Origin: Verrucomicrobiales bacterium
Lineage (GTDB): Bacteria; Verrucomicrobiota; Verrucomicrobiia; Limisphaerales; CANJXF01
NCBI GenBank assembly: GCA_947478865.1
Contig: CANJXF010000008.1
Coordinates: forward strand, 1 to 64,000
Length of the DNA: 64,000 bases
Reading direction: 5' to 3'
In this document: positions 17,341 through 27,302 of the stretch, piece by piece
How positions within the stretch are numbered: position 1 is the stretch's first letter
Layout: each line of letters begins with the position of its first letter
The notes under the pieces: generated by a model
Database searches by the model: none
The model's input: the letters and a program-made list of their open reading frames with translations, nothing else
Told to the model about the DNA's origin: nothing
Program-made: the position numbers and the translations under genes

Positions 17341-18117
17341 TCAGCAGACCGTCATCCCGCCGTTCACATGCAACGTTTGACCCGTGATGAAGGAAGCGGC
17401 TTCACTTGCAAAGAATACGACTGCTTCACCCACGTCGCCAGGCACGCCCCAGCGATTGGCTGGAATCAGTGCGCGATACGCATCCTTGGCCGACTGCGAG
17501 TCGTTCTCGTGCCGCTCAACCGGAATCCAGCCGGGACAAACCATGTTCACGGTAACGCCAAAGGGCGCCACTTCGGTTGCCAATCCCCGATGGAATCCAT
17601 TCTGGCCGCCCTTGGCCGCGAGATATGCTGTGAAGTTAGGCACACCACGCTCGACCACTTCAGAGCCGATATTGATGATGCGTCCCCAGTTTTGCCGTTT
17701 CATGTGGGGCAGGCAGGCTCGCGAAAGCAGAAACGGACTCTTGACGAAGAAGTCCAACATCTTTTGATACAACGCCCAATCATATTCCTCGATCGGCTTT
17801 TGAGGCTGATCGCAAGTGGCGTTGAGAACTAGAATATCCACGGGCCCGAGCCGCTGAGCGATTTCCTCAATGATCCGCGGAGCCTCGACTTCGCTGGTCA
17901 CGTCGCCTCGCACTAGTGCGCCATGACAGCCCGCCGCCTGAACCTCCGCCAGCGCCTTTTCCGCGCGCGCCGCGTTGTGCTGATAGTTCAAGGCCACGGC
18001 GGCGCCTGCCTGCCCCAATGCAAGTGCCATCGCCTTCCCCAGGCCGGTGCTGCTACCGGTGACCAAGGCCACGCGTCCGGCAAGAGAAAATGGATTACTG
18101 GTTTTTTTGAGCGTCAT
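17341..18117 (-). CDS. Short-chain dehydrogenase/reductase
   Basis: This is a classical SDR of about 258 residues. It has the cofactor motif TGSSTGLG at the N-terminus, VLNAT in place of the usual NNAG, the catalytic Ser in INIGSEVV, Y-L-A-A-K and the C-terminal VNGGMTVC. An Asn-Tyr after the second strand (VALNYQHNAARAEK) and the following basic residue suggest NADP(H), as in FabG-like enzymes. It acts on an alcohol or ketone substrate that cannot be named. I chose the ATG at 18117, which has GGAAG upstream, over the open frame to 18189. It is divergent from the beta-propeller gene. Confidence 0.9.
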   Translation of the reverse strand: MTLKKTSNPFSLAGRVALVTGSSTGLGKAMALALGQAGAAVALNYQHNAARAEKALAEVQAAGCHGALVRGDVTSEVEAPRIIEEIAQRLGPVDILVLNATCDQPQKPIEEYDWALYQKMLDFFVKSPFLLSRACLPHMKRQNWGRIINIGSEVVERGVPNFTAYLAAKGGQNGFHRGLATEVAPFGVTVNMVCPGWIPVERHENDSQSAKDAYRALIPANRWGVPGDVGEAVVFFASEAASFITGQTLHVNGGMTVC

Positions 18118-18229
18118 GATTGCAATACTTCCTTTTCTAATTTTGCGGCGGAGTTTGAACGTCGACGTCCACGGCGTCAATCCGAACACAAGTCAAAGAA
18201 AACGATTTCAATCGCTGCTTGGGTTTTGC

Positions 18230-18235
18230 TAACCT
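18230..18235 (+). promoter_or_regulatory. Candidate extended -10 box of the beta-propeller gene
   Basis: TGCTAACCT provides an extended -10 (TG-n-TAACCT) whose last base is six bases before the ATG at 18242. The -35 match (TTTCAA) is poor. Confidence 0.3.
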
Positions 18236-18241
18236 GCTTCA

Positions 18242-19189
18242 ATGAAATTTACTCACATGCGCTCGCTCGAACTAGCTGCATTGACCATTATCTGCCTAGC
18301 CCTGCCCCTTCACGCGGAACAAACCGGTAAAGGTCGGCGTCTGCTCGCGGGGGATGATTCGACGCAACGCCTGGCCATAATCGCACCGGACAGCACAATC
18401 GAATGGGAGCTTAAGGTCGGCGGCATTCACGATGCGTCCGTGTTGCCCAATGGCAACATCCTCTTGCAGCAGGGCTGGCAAAAAGTCGTCGAAGTGACGC
18501 CAGGCAAAAAGACCGTGTGGGAATATGACTCCGGAAAAATGAATGGCAACGAAGGCAAACGCGTGGAGGTTCATGCCTTTCAGCGCGTCGAGAAAGGCAT
18601 GACCATGATTGCGGAGTCCGGCCCGGCCCGGATCATCGAGGTGGATAAAGATGGAAAAATTCAGCACGAGATAAAACTCAAAGTCAACCACCCCAACGCT
18701 CATAGCGACACGCGCCTCGTGCGCAAAATCGCCAAGGGTCATTACCTGGTCACTCACGAAAGTGACGGCGCGGTGCGCGAGTATGACCAGAGCGGCAATG
18801 TGGTTTGGGAATACGAAGTGCCCCTGTTTGGCAAAGCGCCAAAGGGCGGTCACGGTCCCGAGGGTTTCGGCAACTCGGTTTTCAGCGCCATCCGCCTGCC
18901 GAATGGCAACACGCTGATCGGCGGAGGCAACGGCCATTGCGTGTTGGAAGTCACACCTAAAAAAGAAATCGTCTGGAAGGTGGAGCAAAACGATTTACCC
19001 GGCATCACGCTCGCCTGGGTGACGCGCGTCGAACGTCTGCCCAACGGGAACACGATGATCGGCAATTGCCACGCTGGACCGGACAACCCGCAGTTCATCG
19101 AGGTGACGCCGGAAAAAAAGGTAGTCTGGACATTCAAGGACTTTAAAAACTTCGGCAACTCGACACCAGTCCAGGCGCTGCTGAAATAG
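18242..19189 (+). CDS. Secreted beta-propeller protein (PQQ/ASST-like repeats)
   Basis: This 315-residue protein has a signal peptide ending near HAEQ. The mature part is built of repeats with the pattern LPNGNxLI-G-GNGHCVLEVTPKKEIVW, seen at least four times (for example DASVLPNGNILLQQGW, AIRLPNGNTLIGGG and RVERLPNGNTMIGNC). Such repeats form the blades of beta-propellers found in arylsulfotransferase-like proteins. It ends two bases before the start of the PSD1 gene, so it belongs to the same transcript as PSD1, DUF1501 and probably the Gfo/Idh gene. A role in binding or sensing the substrate of that operon is inference. Confidence 0.8.
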   Translation: MKFTHMRSLELAALTIICLALPLHAEQTGKGRRLLAGDDSTQRLAIIAPDSTIEWELKVGGIHDASVLPNGNILLQQGWQKVVEVTPGKKTVWEYDSGKMNGNEGKRVEVHAFQRVEKGMTMIAESGPARIIEVDKDGKIQHEIKLKVNHPNAHSDTRLVRKIAKGHYLVTHESDGAVREYDQSGNVVWEYEVPLFGKAPKGGHGPEGFGNSVFSAIRLPNGNTLIGGGNGHCVLEVTPKKEIVWKVEQNDLPGITLAWVTRVERLPNGNTMIGNCHAGPDNPQFIEVTPEKKVVWTFKDFKNFGNSTPVQALLK

Positions 19190-19191
19190 CA

Positions 19192-22131
19192 ATGCCAGTC
19201 GCACGCGCTATCCCGTTCCGGCTGATTTGCCTCGCCGTGTTTGGTCTCGTCTGGCGGATTTCCGCAGCCGAACCGAGTGCGGCCGGCCTTGAGTTTTTCG
19301 AGCGCAAGGTTCGCCCGCTCCTGGCAGAGAATTGCTATTCCTGTCACGGCGAAGAGAAACAGAAAAGCCATCTGCGGCTCGATTCCCCGGCCACGATTCG
19401 CGCTGGAGGCGAAGGCGGTGTCGTCATCGTGCCAGGGCAACCGGATCAGAGCCGGTTGATAATCGCAGTCGCCTATGAGAACGAAGACCTCAAGATGCCG
19501 CCGAAGAAAAAACTTTCTCCCCGGCAGGTTGCGGACCTAAGCGAGTGGATAAAGCTCGGCGCACCGATGCCTGCCGACGACGCGGTCGTCGCAACTCCGG
19601 CGAAGAAGGATCACCTCATAAGCGATAAAGACCGGGCGCATTGGTCGTTTCAAACACTCAAAAAACCCGTTGTCCCAGGTGTGACGAAGAAGGACTGGGT
19701 CGCAAATCCGATCGACGCATTTCTCCTCGCGAAGCTGGAATCCAAGGGTTTTGCACCGAATTCGCCCGCCACGAAGCGGGAGTTAATTCGCCGCGCTCAC
19801 TATGATTTGCTTGGGCTGCCGCCGTCTCCCGCAGAAGTGGAAGCATTCCTCGCCGACACCGCGCCGAACGCATGGGAGAAGTTGATCGATCGCCTGCTGG
19901 ATTCACCCCAATACGGGGAAAAGTGGGGTCGCCACTGGTTGGACCTGGTTCGATATGCTGATACCAACAGCTACGAGCGTGACGGCGACAAACCGCATGC
20001 GTGGCGCTATCGGGATTACGTTATCCGCTCCTTCAATACCGACAAACCTTACGACCGTTTCCTACGCGAACAACTCGCTGGCGACGAGTTGCCCAGCCCA
20101 AATAGCGATACAATCATTGCCACCGGGTTCTACCGTCTGGGTATCTGGGACGACGAACCGGCGGACCGCGAACTCGCGCGCTATGATCACTTGGATGACA
20201 TCGTAGCCACTACGGGACAGGTATTTCTCGGACTGACGGTGGATTGCGCGCGCTGTCACAATCACAAGCTCGATCCTATACCGCAGAGCGACTACTACCG
20301 GCTGCTTTCGTTTTTTCAAAACATTAATCACTATCGCAACGGCGGTCCGACCGATGAAATCCCTTTCTACGAGAACGACGCGGAGAAAGTCACCTATGAA
20401 AAGGCTGCTCGTGAACTGGAGAAGAAGCGGAATGACCTTCAGGCCGCGATCACGCAAACCGAGGATCTATTCCGCGCCCGTCATTCCAAAGGCGAACGCG
20501 CAGAACCTCCCGACCTGGATGACCTCCACTTTCGCTTCTATCGCGACACATGGGACAAGCTGCCAGACTTCAATCAATTGAAACCCGAGGCAAGCGGCCA
20601 ATTAACGTCAGGCCTGTTCGATATCGGCCAACGCACGCGGGATGCCGCATTTGGTTTTGTCTTCGAAGGCGTGCTCATCGTGCCGCACGAGGGAGACTAC
20701 ACGTTCTTTGTCGATTCGGATGATGGCTCGCGCCTAACGGTGGACGGCCAGCAGGTCATCCTCTATGATGGCATTCACGGCGTTGGAACTGAACAGAAGA
20801 AGACCTCTCACCTTCGGCAGGGCCGACTTCCGATCAAGCTGGAGTATTTTCAACAGGTTGGCGGACTGGGGTTGAACGTCGAGTGGTCCGGTCCTGAGTT
20901 TAGTCGGCGCGCCCTTTCGGCTCCAGTTGAATCAGCCGTTGAACCGCCACCGAAGTTGTCAAAAAAAGATTTTAACAGGCTAATCCAGGAAGAGGGTCGT
21001 CGCACGCTTGGGGTAGAGCCGTTCAAGCACTACCAGCAGCTGAAAAAAGAATTGCAGGGGTTAAAGGAGGTTCGAGGTTCAGAACAAAAGGCGCTCGCTG
21101 TCACTGAAAGCGGGAAGAACGCCCCGGAAACGTTCGTGCTCGTTCGGGGCAATCCAAACGTCAAAGGGGATAAAGTTGAACCGGCGTTTTTCGAAGTGCT
21201 CAACGCGCCACGCCCGCAAATTGAGCCGCCGTCCCCTGGAGCGAATACCACGGGGCGCCGCACCGCGCTTGCGAACTGGGTCACCTCCCCGCAAAACCAA
21301 CTCACAGCCCGCGTGATGGCCAATCGCATTTGGCAATATCATTTTGGGCGGGGCATTGTTCGTTCGCCGAATAATTTCGGATTGCAGGGCGATGCGCCCA
21401 CGCACCCGGAACTGCTTGACTGGCTGGCGTCCGAGTTCATAGCGCAAGGCTGGCGCATGAAACCGATGCACCGGTTGATCATGACCTCCAACGCCTACCG
21501 GATGTCGTCGCAGGGGCAAACCGAGCCGCTTAAGGTCGATCCCGCCAACGACCTTTTCTGGCGCTTCGATATGCGCCGTTTAACCGCTGAAGAAATCCGC
21601 GATTCCATCCTCGCCTTCACCGGCACGTTGAATCTTAAAATGTCCGGCCCTGGTATTTTCGTGGATATTCCCAAGGAAGTAACCTCGGGCCAATCGGAAC
21701 CTGGAAAAGGCTGGGGAAAATCCGATGCCGCCGAGCAGGCGCGCCGCAGCATCTACATCAAGGTAAAGCGCTCACTGATCACACCGCTTCTGGCGAGCTT
21801 TGACTTCGCTGAAACCGACCGCTCAGCCCCGGCGCGCTTCAACACCGTTCAACCAACCCAGGCGCTAGGAATGATCAACGGCGAGTTCCTGAACCTGCAA
21901 GCTGAAGCATTGGCCGTTCGCTTGCGACGTGAAGCGCCAGACGACGTTCGCCAGCAGGTTCGCCTTGGACTCTACCTTGTCACTTCGCGGCCGCCGACCG
22001 ATGTTGAACTCAAACGCGGCGTAGGTCTCATTGAGGCAATCCGTAACAGTGATTCCGCGACGGCTGAACGCGCGCTACATTATTTTTGCCTGATGGCGCT
22101 GAATCTAAATGAAATGATTTACCTCGATTAA
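19192..22131 (+). CDS. PSD1/DUF1549/DUF1553 planctomycete-type cytochrome c protein with PA14 domain
   Basis: This is a 979-residue secreted protein. After the signal peptide (to about residue 26) comes a haem c domain with C-Y-S-C-H (48-52), then DUF1549 (about 150-355, with HWLDLVRYADTN). A PA14 carbohydrate-binding-type domain follows at about 469-570 (HEGDYTFFVDSDDGSRL, VEWSGPEF). DUF1553 (about 690-950) has ANRIWQYHFGRGIV and MRRLTAEEIRDS. These proteins are abundant in Planctomycetes and Verrucomicrobia and are always near DUF1501 proteins. Their biochemical role is not established, though polysaccharide breakdown has been proposed. The second copy in this window lacks the PA14 insert. 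Confidence 0.92.
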   Translation: MPVARAIPFRLICLAVFGLVWRISAAEPSAAGLEFFERKVRPLLAENCYSCHGEEKQKSHLRLDSPATIRAGGEGGVVIVPGQPDQSRLIIAVAYENEDLKMPPKKKLSPRQVADLSEWIKLGAPMPADDAVVATPAKKDHLISDKDRAHWSFQTLKKPVVPGVTKKDWVANPIDAFLLAKLESKGFAPNSPATKRELIRRAHYDLLGLPPSPAEVEAFLADTAPNAWEKLIDRLLDSPQYGEKWGRHWLDLVRYADTNSYERDGDKPHAWRYRDYVIRSFNTDKPYDRFLREQLAGDELPSPNSDTIIATGFYRLGIWDDEPADRELARYDHLDDIVATTGQVFLGLTVDCARCHNHKLDPIPQSDYYRLLSFFQNINHYRNGGPTDEIPFYENDAEKVTYEKAARELEKKRNDLQAAITQTEDLFRARHSKGERAEPPDLDDLHFRFYRDTWDKLPDFNQLKPEASGQLTSGLFDIGQRTRDAAFGFVFEGVLIVPHEGDYTFFVDSDDGSRLTVDGQQVILYDGIHGVGTEQKKTSHLRQGRLPIKLEYFQQVGGLGLNVEWSGPEFSRRALSAPVESAVEPPPKLSKKDFNRLIQEEGRRTLGVEPFKHYQQLKKELQGLKEVRGSEQKALAVTESGKNAPETFVLVRGNPNVKGDKVEPAFFEVLNAPRPQIEPPSPGANTTGRRTALANWVTSPQNQLTARVMANRIWQYHFGRGIVRSPNNFGLQGDAPTHPELLDWLASEFIAQGWRMKPMHRLIMTSNAYRMSSQGQTEPLKVDPANDLFWRFDMRRLTAEEIRDSILAFTGTLNLKMSGPGIFVDIPKEVTSGQSEPGKGWGKSDAAEQARRSIYIKVKRSLITPLLASFDFAETDRSAPARFNTVQPTQALGMINGEFLNLQAEALAVRLRREAPDDVRQQVRLGLYLVTSRPPTDVELKRGVGLIEAIRNSDSATAERALHYFCLMALNLNEMIYLD

Positions 22132-22149
22132 ACGTCAAAGAATTTTGTT

Positions 22150-23634
22150 ATGAGCGACCCAGCCTTCGATCCATCAAAAGCGCCTGCCGACTTCTGCCGC
22201 CGCACCCGTCGAGAATTTCTTTGGGAAGCCGGCGCGGGTTTCACCGGCTTGGCGCTCTCGGGATTATTGTCGCTGGACAAGACTTTCGCTGCTGAAGCCA
22301 AACCGGCCATAGTCGCCCCCAAGTTTATCAACCCACTCGCGCCCAAAGCCCCGCACTCTGTTGCAAAGGCCAAAAGCGTCATTTTCCTTTTCATGTACGG
22401 CGGGCCAAGCCAGGTGGACACGTTTGATTATAAGCCGGCGCTCTACCCCCTTGATGGCAAAACGATTCCAGTCAAAACCTTCGGACGCGGCGGCAAGAAG
22501 AACGAGGGCCGCGTCGTCGGACCTAAGTGGCAATTCAAGCAATACGGGCAATGCGGCAAATGGGTTAGCGACCTCTTTCCCAATCTGGGGACATGCGTGG
22601 ACGACATCGCATTCGTCCACTCCATGATGGCCGATTCGCCGATTCACGGTTCAGCCATGCTCCAGATGAACACCGGCAAAATCCTTTCCGGCAGTCCATG
22701 CCTCGGTTCATGGGTCAATTACGGCCTGGGCAGCATAAACGAAAACCTGCCTGGTTTCGTGGTCATGCTCGATCCAACTGGCGGTCCCATCAGCGGATCC
22801 AAGAACTGGTCCAGTGGTTACATGCCTGCCACCTATCAGGCGACCATGATGCGATCCGCAGGCGAACCTATCCTTGACCTCCGCCGCCCCGAAGGCATGA
22901 GCGAAACATCCCAGCGACGCTTTCTCGATACACTCAAAGAGTTTAACTCGGAACACCTGACTTCCCGCGCCGATAACAGCAACCTGGCAGCGCGCATTGC
23001 CAGTTACGAAATGGCTTTCAGCATGCAAAGCCACGCACCCGAAGCCGTTGACCTCAGCAAGGAAACCGAGGCCACCTTGAACATGTATGGGGTGAACGAC
23101 AAGCGCACCGCAGATTTTGGCCGGCGCTGTCTCCTGGCGCGCCGCCTGGTCGAGCGCGGGGTTCGGTTCATCCAACTCTACGCTGGCGGTGCGCACAACG
23201 ACGACAATTGGGATGCACACGGCGACCTGGAGAAAAACCATAGTTACCACGCGGGACGGACGGACAAGCCAATCGCTGGCTTGCTCCAAGATCTCAAGCA
23301 ACGCGGCTTGCTCGACAGCACCCTCATTATCTGGGGCGGTGAATTTGGCCGCCAACCCACCGCGGAAAATGCCAGCGGAACCGGCCGTGACCACAATGCC
23401 TATGGCTTTACCATGTGGATGGCCGGGGGCGGAGTCAAAGGCGGCACGACCGTGGGAGAGACCGACGAACTCGGCTCCGCGGCGGTGACCGATCGCTGCC
23501 ACGTCAAGCATCTCCACTCCACTGTTCTCACTCAGATGGGTCTGGATCCAGACAAGCTGACCTACTTCTACGGCGGATTGAACCAGAAGCTAGTGGGGGT
23601 CGAAGGTGCCGATCCGATCCGGAAGATCATCTGA
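22150..23634 (+). CDS. DUF1501 family protein with Tat signal
   Basis: This 494-residue protein carries a Tat-type leader (TRREFLWEAGAGFTGLALSG). The body is sulfatase/phosphatase-superfamily-like: FLFMYGGPSQVDTFDYKP near the start, FVHSMMADSPIHG in the middle, and IIWGGEFGRQPTAEN with HNAYGFTMWMAGGGVKGG near the end. DUF1501 proteins occur next to PSD1 proteins as a fixed pair. It lies 18 bases after the PSD1 gene on the same strand. The enzymatic activity is unknown. Confidence 0.93.
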   Translation: MSDPAFDPSKAPADFCRRTRREFLWEAGAGFTGLALSGLLSLDKTFAAEAKPAIVAPKFINPLAPKAPHSVAKAKSVIFLFMYGGPSQVDTFDYKPALYPLDGKTIPVKTFGRGGKKNEGRVVGPKWQFKQYGQCGKWVSDLFPNLGTCVDDIAFVHSMMADSPIHGSAMLQMNTGKILSGSPCLGSWVNYGLGSINENLPGFVVMLDPTGGPISGSKNWSSGYMPATYQATMMRSAGEPILDLRRPEGMSETSQRRFLDTLKEFNSEHLTSRADNSNLAARIASYEMAFSMQSHAPEAVDLSKETEATLNMYGVNDKRTADFGRRCLLARRLVERGVRFIQLYAGGAHNDDNWDAHGDLEKNHSYHAGRTDKPIAGLLQDLKQRGLLDSTLIIWGGEFGRQPTAENASGTGRDHNAYGFTMWMAGGGVKGGTTVGETDELGSAAVTDRCHVKHLHSTVLTQMGLDPDKLTYFYGGLNQKLVGVEGADPIRKII

Positions 23635-23738
23635 GCCAGCCAGGCAGGCATGGTTCTTTGGCGAGGCAAAATGCGTGCAGAAACCAGACGAAAAATTTGG
23701 AGTGAACTCCCAAGCCACCTTCGGTTAGTTTTATCGGA

Positions 23739-24812
23739 ATGAAACCCAAACGCTGGCGCGTCGCCGGAATTAATTTCGATCACTTTCACATGGGCGATTT
23801 GCTTCGCTTCACCCGTGAACATCCGCACGCCGATATTGTTGGCATCTCGGACGAACAACCGGAACGGATGGAGGAGGCTATTTGCAAATTGGGTATTTCC
23901 AGGAAACAAAGCTTCTCCGACTACCGATCCTGTCTGGAGGAAACAAAACCGGACATCGTCCTGCTCTGCCCAGCCGCCGCCCGGCATGGCGAGTGGGTCA
24001 AGAAAGTGGCACCCTTCGATGTTCACATCATGGTAGAGAAGCCGTTTGCAGGCTCGCTCAAGGAAGCAGACGCTATGACCCGCTCGATAGTTCCAGGCAG
24101 GACCTTGATGATTAACTGGCCCGCGCAATGGGATGCAGGACATCAGAAAGCCTATGAGGTGATTCAACGAGGGCAGATCGGAGAGGTATTGAACGTCTGG
24201 TACTTTGGAGGCAACCGCGGCCCGCTCCTTCATGGTGCGGACAAGGCCAAGAAAACACCCGGTGCGGTGGAGAAGTCCCGCTCCTGGTTCTACAGCAAGG
24301 AAGCGGGCGGAGGGTCATTGCTGGACTACCTCGGCTACGGCACGACGCTCGGCACCTGGTATCAAGGCGGCCGTCGCCCCATCGAGGTTACGGCGATGGT
24401 GGATGAACCTTCAGGACTTGAAGTGGACGAGCATAGTATCGTGGCGGCTCGTTACGCCCATGGGTTATCAAAATTTGAAACTCGTTGGGGAACCTTCACT
24501 GACCCTTGGATCATTCAACCTCAGCCGAAGTGCGGGTTTATCATTGCAGGAACGGAAGGAACTCTTAGTAGCTACGGTCACGAGAAACTTGTCACCTTGC
24601 AAACCACCAAGAAGCCGAAACCTCACAGTATTCTAACGCGTGGATCCAAGGCTCCGGTCCAAAACCCAGTTCAATATCTGATTCATTGCCTCGAGAGAAA
24701 CCAATCTCTTGAAGGTCCAGTTTCCCTATCCATCAGCCGCATTGGCCAGGAGATCGTCGATGCAGCCGTTAAAAGTGCGAGGCTCAAACGCACGATCCGG
24801 CTTCCCAGCTAA
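23739..24812 (+). CDS. Gfo/Idh/MocA family oxidoreductase
   Basis: This 357-residue NAD(P)-dependent oxidoreductase lacks a signal peptide. The N-terminal Rossmann domain has an atypical start: VAGINFDHFHMGDLLRF replaces the usual G-x-G-x-x-G. It has the family lysine in MVEKPFAGSLKEADAM. The C-terminal alpha/beta domain includes GGSLLDYLGYG. Family members oxidise sugars, inositols or modified amino sugars. It follows the DUF1501 gene at about 100 bases on the same strand, and the shared setting suggests it handles a sugar released by that operon. The substrate is unknown, and the missing canonical glycine motif is notable. Confidence 0.85.
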   Translation: MKPKRWRVAGINFDHFHMGDLLRFTREHPHADIVGISDEQPERMEEAICKLGISRKQSFSDYRSCLEETKPDIVLLCPAAARHGEWVKKVAPFDVHIMVEKPFAGSLKEADAMTRSIVPGRTLMINWPAQWDAGHQKAYEVIQRGQIGEVLNVWYFGGNRGPLLHGADKAKKTPGAVEKSRSWFYSKEAGGGSLLDYLGYGTTLGTWYQGGRRPIEVTAMVDEPSGLEVDEHSIVAARYAHGLSKFETRWGTFTDPWIIQPQPKCGFIIAGTEGTLSSYGHEKLVTLQTTKKPKPHSILTRGSKAPVQNPVQYLIHCLERNQSLEGPVSLSISRIGQEIVDAAVKSARLKRTIRLPS

Positions 24813-25242
24813 TCTTCGAAACTTTCGACCGCCAGCTCCAAAAAGGCCCTCCATTGCCCCAAAGCATCTTGCTGTGGGAGAGGCTTTTCATGACTAATTC
24901 CACAAACGGTCCACAATCCGATTAGATATTTCTAGTTGCAGCCTAAGTCAGCCTGCCTTCCTGCAGGTTGATACGGGGGGAACCAATTCCACAGCGATGT
25001 GGATGGGGCGTACAATGACGCGACCCGTTATTGAGGTCACTTTCAAGACCTAGCTCGTCGGCACTTGGAAAAGCGACCCTCTAGGTCCACATGTAGTGGC
25101 ACCCAAGATTTCCCCTTTAAAAAATTCTGTAGCGGCGCTCTATAGACGTTGCTGGAAGTGCATTTGCGCGCCAACCCAACGCGGCAGACCGGGGCCACAC
25201 CTTTCGTATTTGCAAGCGTAGGTAAAATGTTGATTATAGCTC
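24813..25242. other. 430-base gap without a recognised feature
   Basis: No gene, tRNA or strong hairpin was found in this gap between the Gfo/Idh and GH5-like genes. Only short reading frames cross it, none with a leader or family pattern. Confidence 0.5.
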
Positions 25243-26406
25243 ATGCTCCGTCACCTGGTTCTGACTTTTTTAATTTGCTGCACACTTGGCGCGTCTGCAG
25301 CGGAGACCGCCGGTTCGAAGCCATCGGGCTTGTCGGCAGGGCCAAACGGCACCGTTTTAAAAGACGGCAAAACCTACCGCGCCATCGGCGTTAATTACTT
25401 TGACTGCTTTGTGCGCACATTGAGTGAAGGCCATGACACCAGTTACGACGCCGGTTTTGCGACGCTAGCAGCGAAAGGCATCCCATTCGTTCGCTTCTGC
25501 GCCACCGGCTTTTGGCCGAAGGACATGCAGCTTTATCAAACCAATCGGGTGGACTACTTCCATCGACTCGACGGCGTGGTGAAGTCGGCAGAGAAGCATG
25601 GAATAGGACTTGTGCCCTCGCTGTTCTGGTACTATTCGTGCATCCCCGATCTGGTCGGCGAATCGATGGACCAGTGGGCAAATCCAAAGAGCAAAACCCA
25701 GGCATGGATGCGCGAGTATGTGCGAGAGGTGATCACACGGTATTGCAACAGTTCATCCATTTGGGCGTGGGAATTTGGCAATGAATACTCATTACAAGCG
25801 GACTTGCCGAATGCCAGAGAACATCGCCCCCCGATTCATTCCACGCTGGGCACTGCCAGCACCCGGGGCGAGCGCGATGACGTTACCTCCAGCATGGTCC
25901 GCGCCGCGTTCACCGCGTTCGCTGACGAGGTGCGAAAATATGATCGCCACCGTCTCATTCTTACGGGCGACAGCTTCCCCCGCCCGAGCGCCTGGCATCA
26001 GGAACGCGATGGCACATGGACAAAGGACACGCTGGAGCAATTCGCCGAATCGCTCACCAAAGCGAATCCAGATCCGATCAACGGCATCAGCCTCCATCTT
26101 TACGAGAACGAAGACGCGCGTTTGGCAACGGCGGTGGAGGTATCTCGGAAGCTAAATAAACCAATCTTCATTGGCGAGTTTGGGTCGCAGGGCGAATCCG
26201 CTGAGCAGGCTGCAAACTGTCGCCGTCTGCTCAAGTCCATCTTAGATCTTGAAATTCCCTTAGCCGCTTTGTGGGTTTTTGATTACGCCAGTCAAAAGGA
26301 ATTTAATGTGACCTCTAACAACCTGCGCTCCAATCAACTGGAAATCATTGCCGGGGCAAATCAAAACCTAAGAAACCGCCCCCTAATCAAATCAAAATCC
26401 AACTGA
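25243..26406 (+). CDS. Secreted glycoside hydrolase, GH5-like
   Basis: This is a 387-residue protein with a signal peptide (LVLTFLICCTLGASAAE). The mature part is a (beta/alpha)8 barrel of the GH5/cellulase clan. The acid/base Glu181 lies in WEFGNEYS and the nucleophile Glu312 in IFIGEFGSQGES. The substrate-cleft residues R-F-C-A-T-G-F-W-P and HLYENEDAR are of the clan type. Such enzymes cut beta-mannans, glucans or related glycans, and the exact subfamily cannot be set by eye. The protein has no carbohydrate-binding module. It stands alone and is convergent with the Cache-domain gene. Confidence 0.85.
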   Translation: MLRHLVLTFLICCTLGASAAETAGSKPSGLSAGPNGTVLKDGKTYRAIGVNYFDCFVRTLSEGHDTSYDAGFATLAAKGIPFVRFCATGFWPKDMQLYQTNRVDYFHRLDGVVKSAEKHGIGLVPSLFWYYSCIPDLVGESMDQWANPKSKTQAWMREYVREVITRYCNSSSIWAWEFGNEYSLQADLPNAREHRPPIHSTLGTASTRGERDDVTSSMVRAAFTAFADEVRKYDRHRLILTGDSFPRPSAWHQERDGTWTKDTLEQFAESLTKANPDPINGISLHLYENEDARLATAVEVSRKLNKPIFIGEFGSQGESAEQAANCRRLLKSILDLEIPLAALWVFDYASQKEFNVTSNNLRSNQLEIIAGANQNLRNRPLIKSKSN

Positions 26407-26477
26407 CGGGTTGTTCTTGAAAAGCGACCAATCGAACATCGCGGGCTTTTTCCTCCCTTTGGAAGGAAGAAACCGTT

Positions 26478-27302
26478 CTATGGTTTTTTTCCCTTATTCG
26501 CTTCCTCCGCCTCCGAAGAACTCGATCCCAGAATGCGTCCGTAAGCAACACGCCAGCCGGTCATTGGCGACGTTGTAAAAATAACGTGTCGAGCAGCGCC
26601 TCGGAAGATGTAACTCGCTTGCCCTGAAGGGTGGTCCAGAATGTTTTGCGCCGCCTGCCGGAGCGTTCCGCTTTGGAGCTGGCGCGGATCTACAAAGTCG
26701 AGCGTGGGATCAATATGAAAACTCGTTAGTCCATTTGGAGCCAATCCGTAGAAGACTGACCCCCGAGGTAGTTTAAGAATGCGATTGAGAATTCGGCTAA
26801 AATCGTCAACAAAAATGGAAGCACCGATTCCGCCAATAATCTTTCCATCTCGGTAAACCGGAACTGCTAAAATGATTGACTTTTTACCTGTCGATTTGCT
26901 GACCACCAACTCGCCAACAATCCGTTCGCCATCCATAAGCTTCGAGAAATAGGGCCGATCGGCCAACTTCTGGTCCAACAAGCCCTTTTCAGAGCTGTAA
27001 TAAGTCCCATCAGGCTGCACGAACCAAAGAATCTCGGGCAGCTCGGAGGTCATGGCAGCTCCTACCAACTTCTGCATCTCGTCCCATTTCCCCGATTTAA
27101 CTTCGGCACTTTCAGCCAGGACTTTCAGGGTTCGATCAACTTGCAGCAGATGGGCATCAACCAGCCCGACCAATGCCGAGAGAATTGCTTGATCGTAATC
27201 CTCGTTGGCAGCGACGGGAGTAACTTCCGCCCGACCGCTTGGCAAATTCACCAAGTTGAGCGCCACAATTAAGATACCGATCAGCCAGCGAATTCTATCC
27301 AT
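26478..27302 (-). CDS. Secreted or membrane-anchored Cache (PDC-like) sensor-domain protein
   Basis: The protein of about 274 residues has an N-terminal hydrophobic segment (WLIGILIVALNLVNLPSG) that may be a signal peptide or anchor. The rest is one double Cache domain: ILWFVQPDGTYYSSEKGL and LADRPYFSKLMDGERIVGE, with SIILAVPVYRDGKIIGGIGA and a second half with PLTGWRVAYG-like residues (SPMTGWRVAYGRI). Cache domains bind small ligands outside the cell. No signalling module follows, so it is a free sensor or binding protein. The ATG at 27302 is preceded by GGAGGAGG, which decides the start over 27317. Confidence 0.8.
   Translation of the reverse strand: MDRIRWLIGILIVALNLVNLPSGRAEVTPVAANEDYDQAILSALVGLVDAHLLQVDRTLKVLAESAEVKSGKWDEMQKLVGAAMTSELPEILWFVQPDGTYYSSEKGLLDQKLADRPYFSKLMDGERIVGELVVSKSTGKKSIILAVPVYRDGKIIGGIGASIFVDDFSRILNRILKLPRGSVFYGLAPNGLTSFHIDPTLDFVDPRQLQSGTLRQAAQNILDHPSGQASYIFRGAARHVIFTTSPMTGWRVAYGRILGSSSSEAEEANKGKKP

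Noticed and set aside
24813-25242. Search for a regulatory RNA or riboswitch in the 430-base gap
   Set aside because: No conserved core or clear stem-loop series was found by eye.
26430-26500. Hairpin AAACC/GGTTT near the end of the Cache gene
   Set aside because: It overlaps the end of the coding sequence and the stem has only five pairs.
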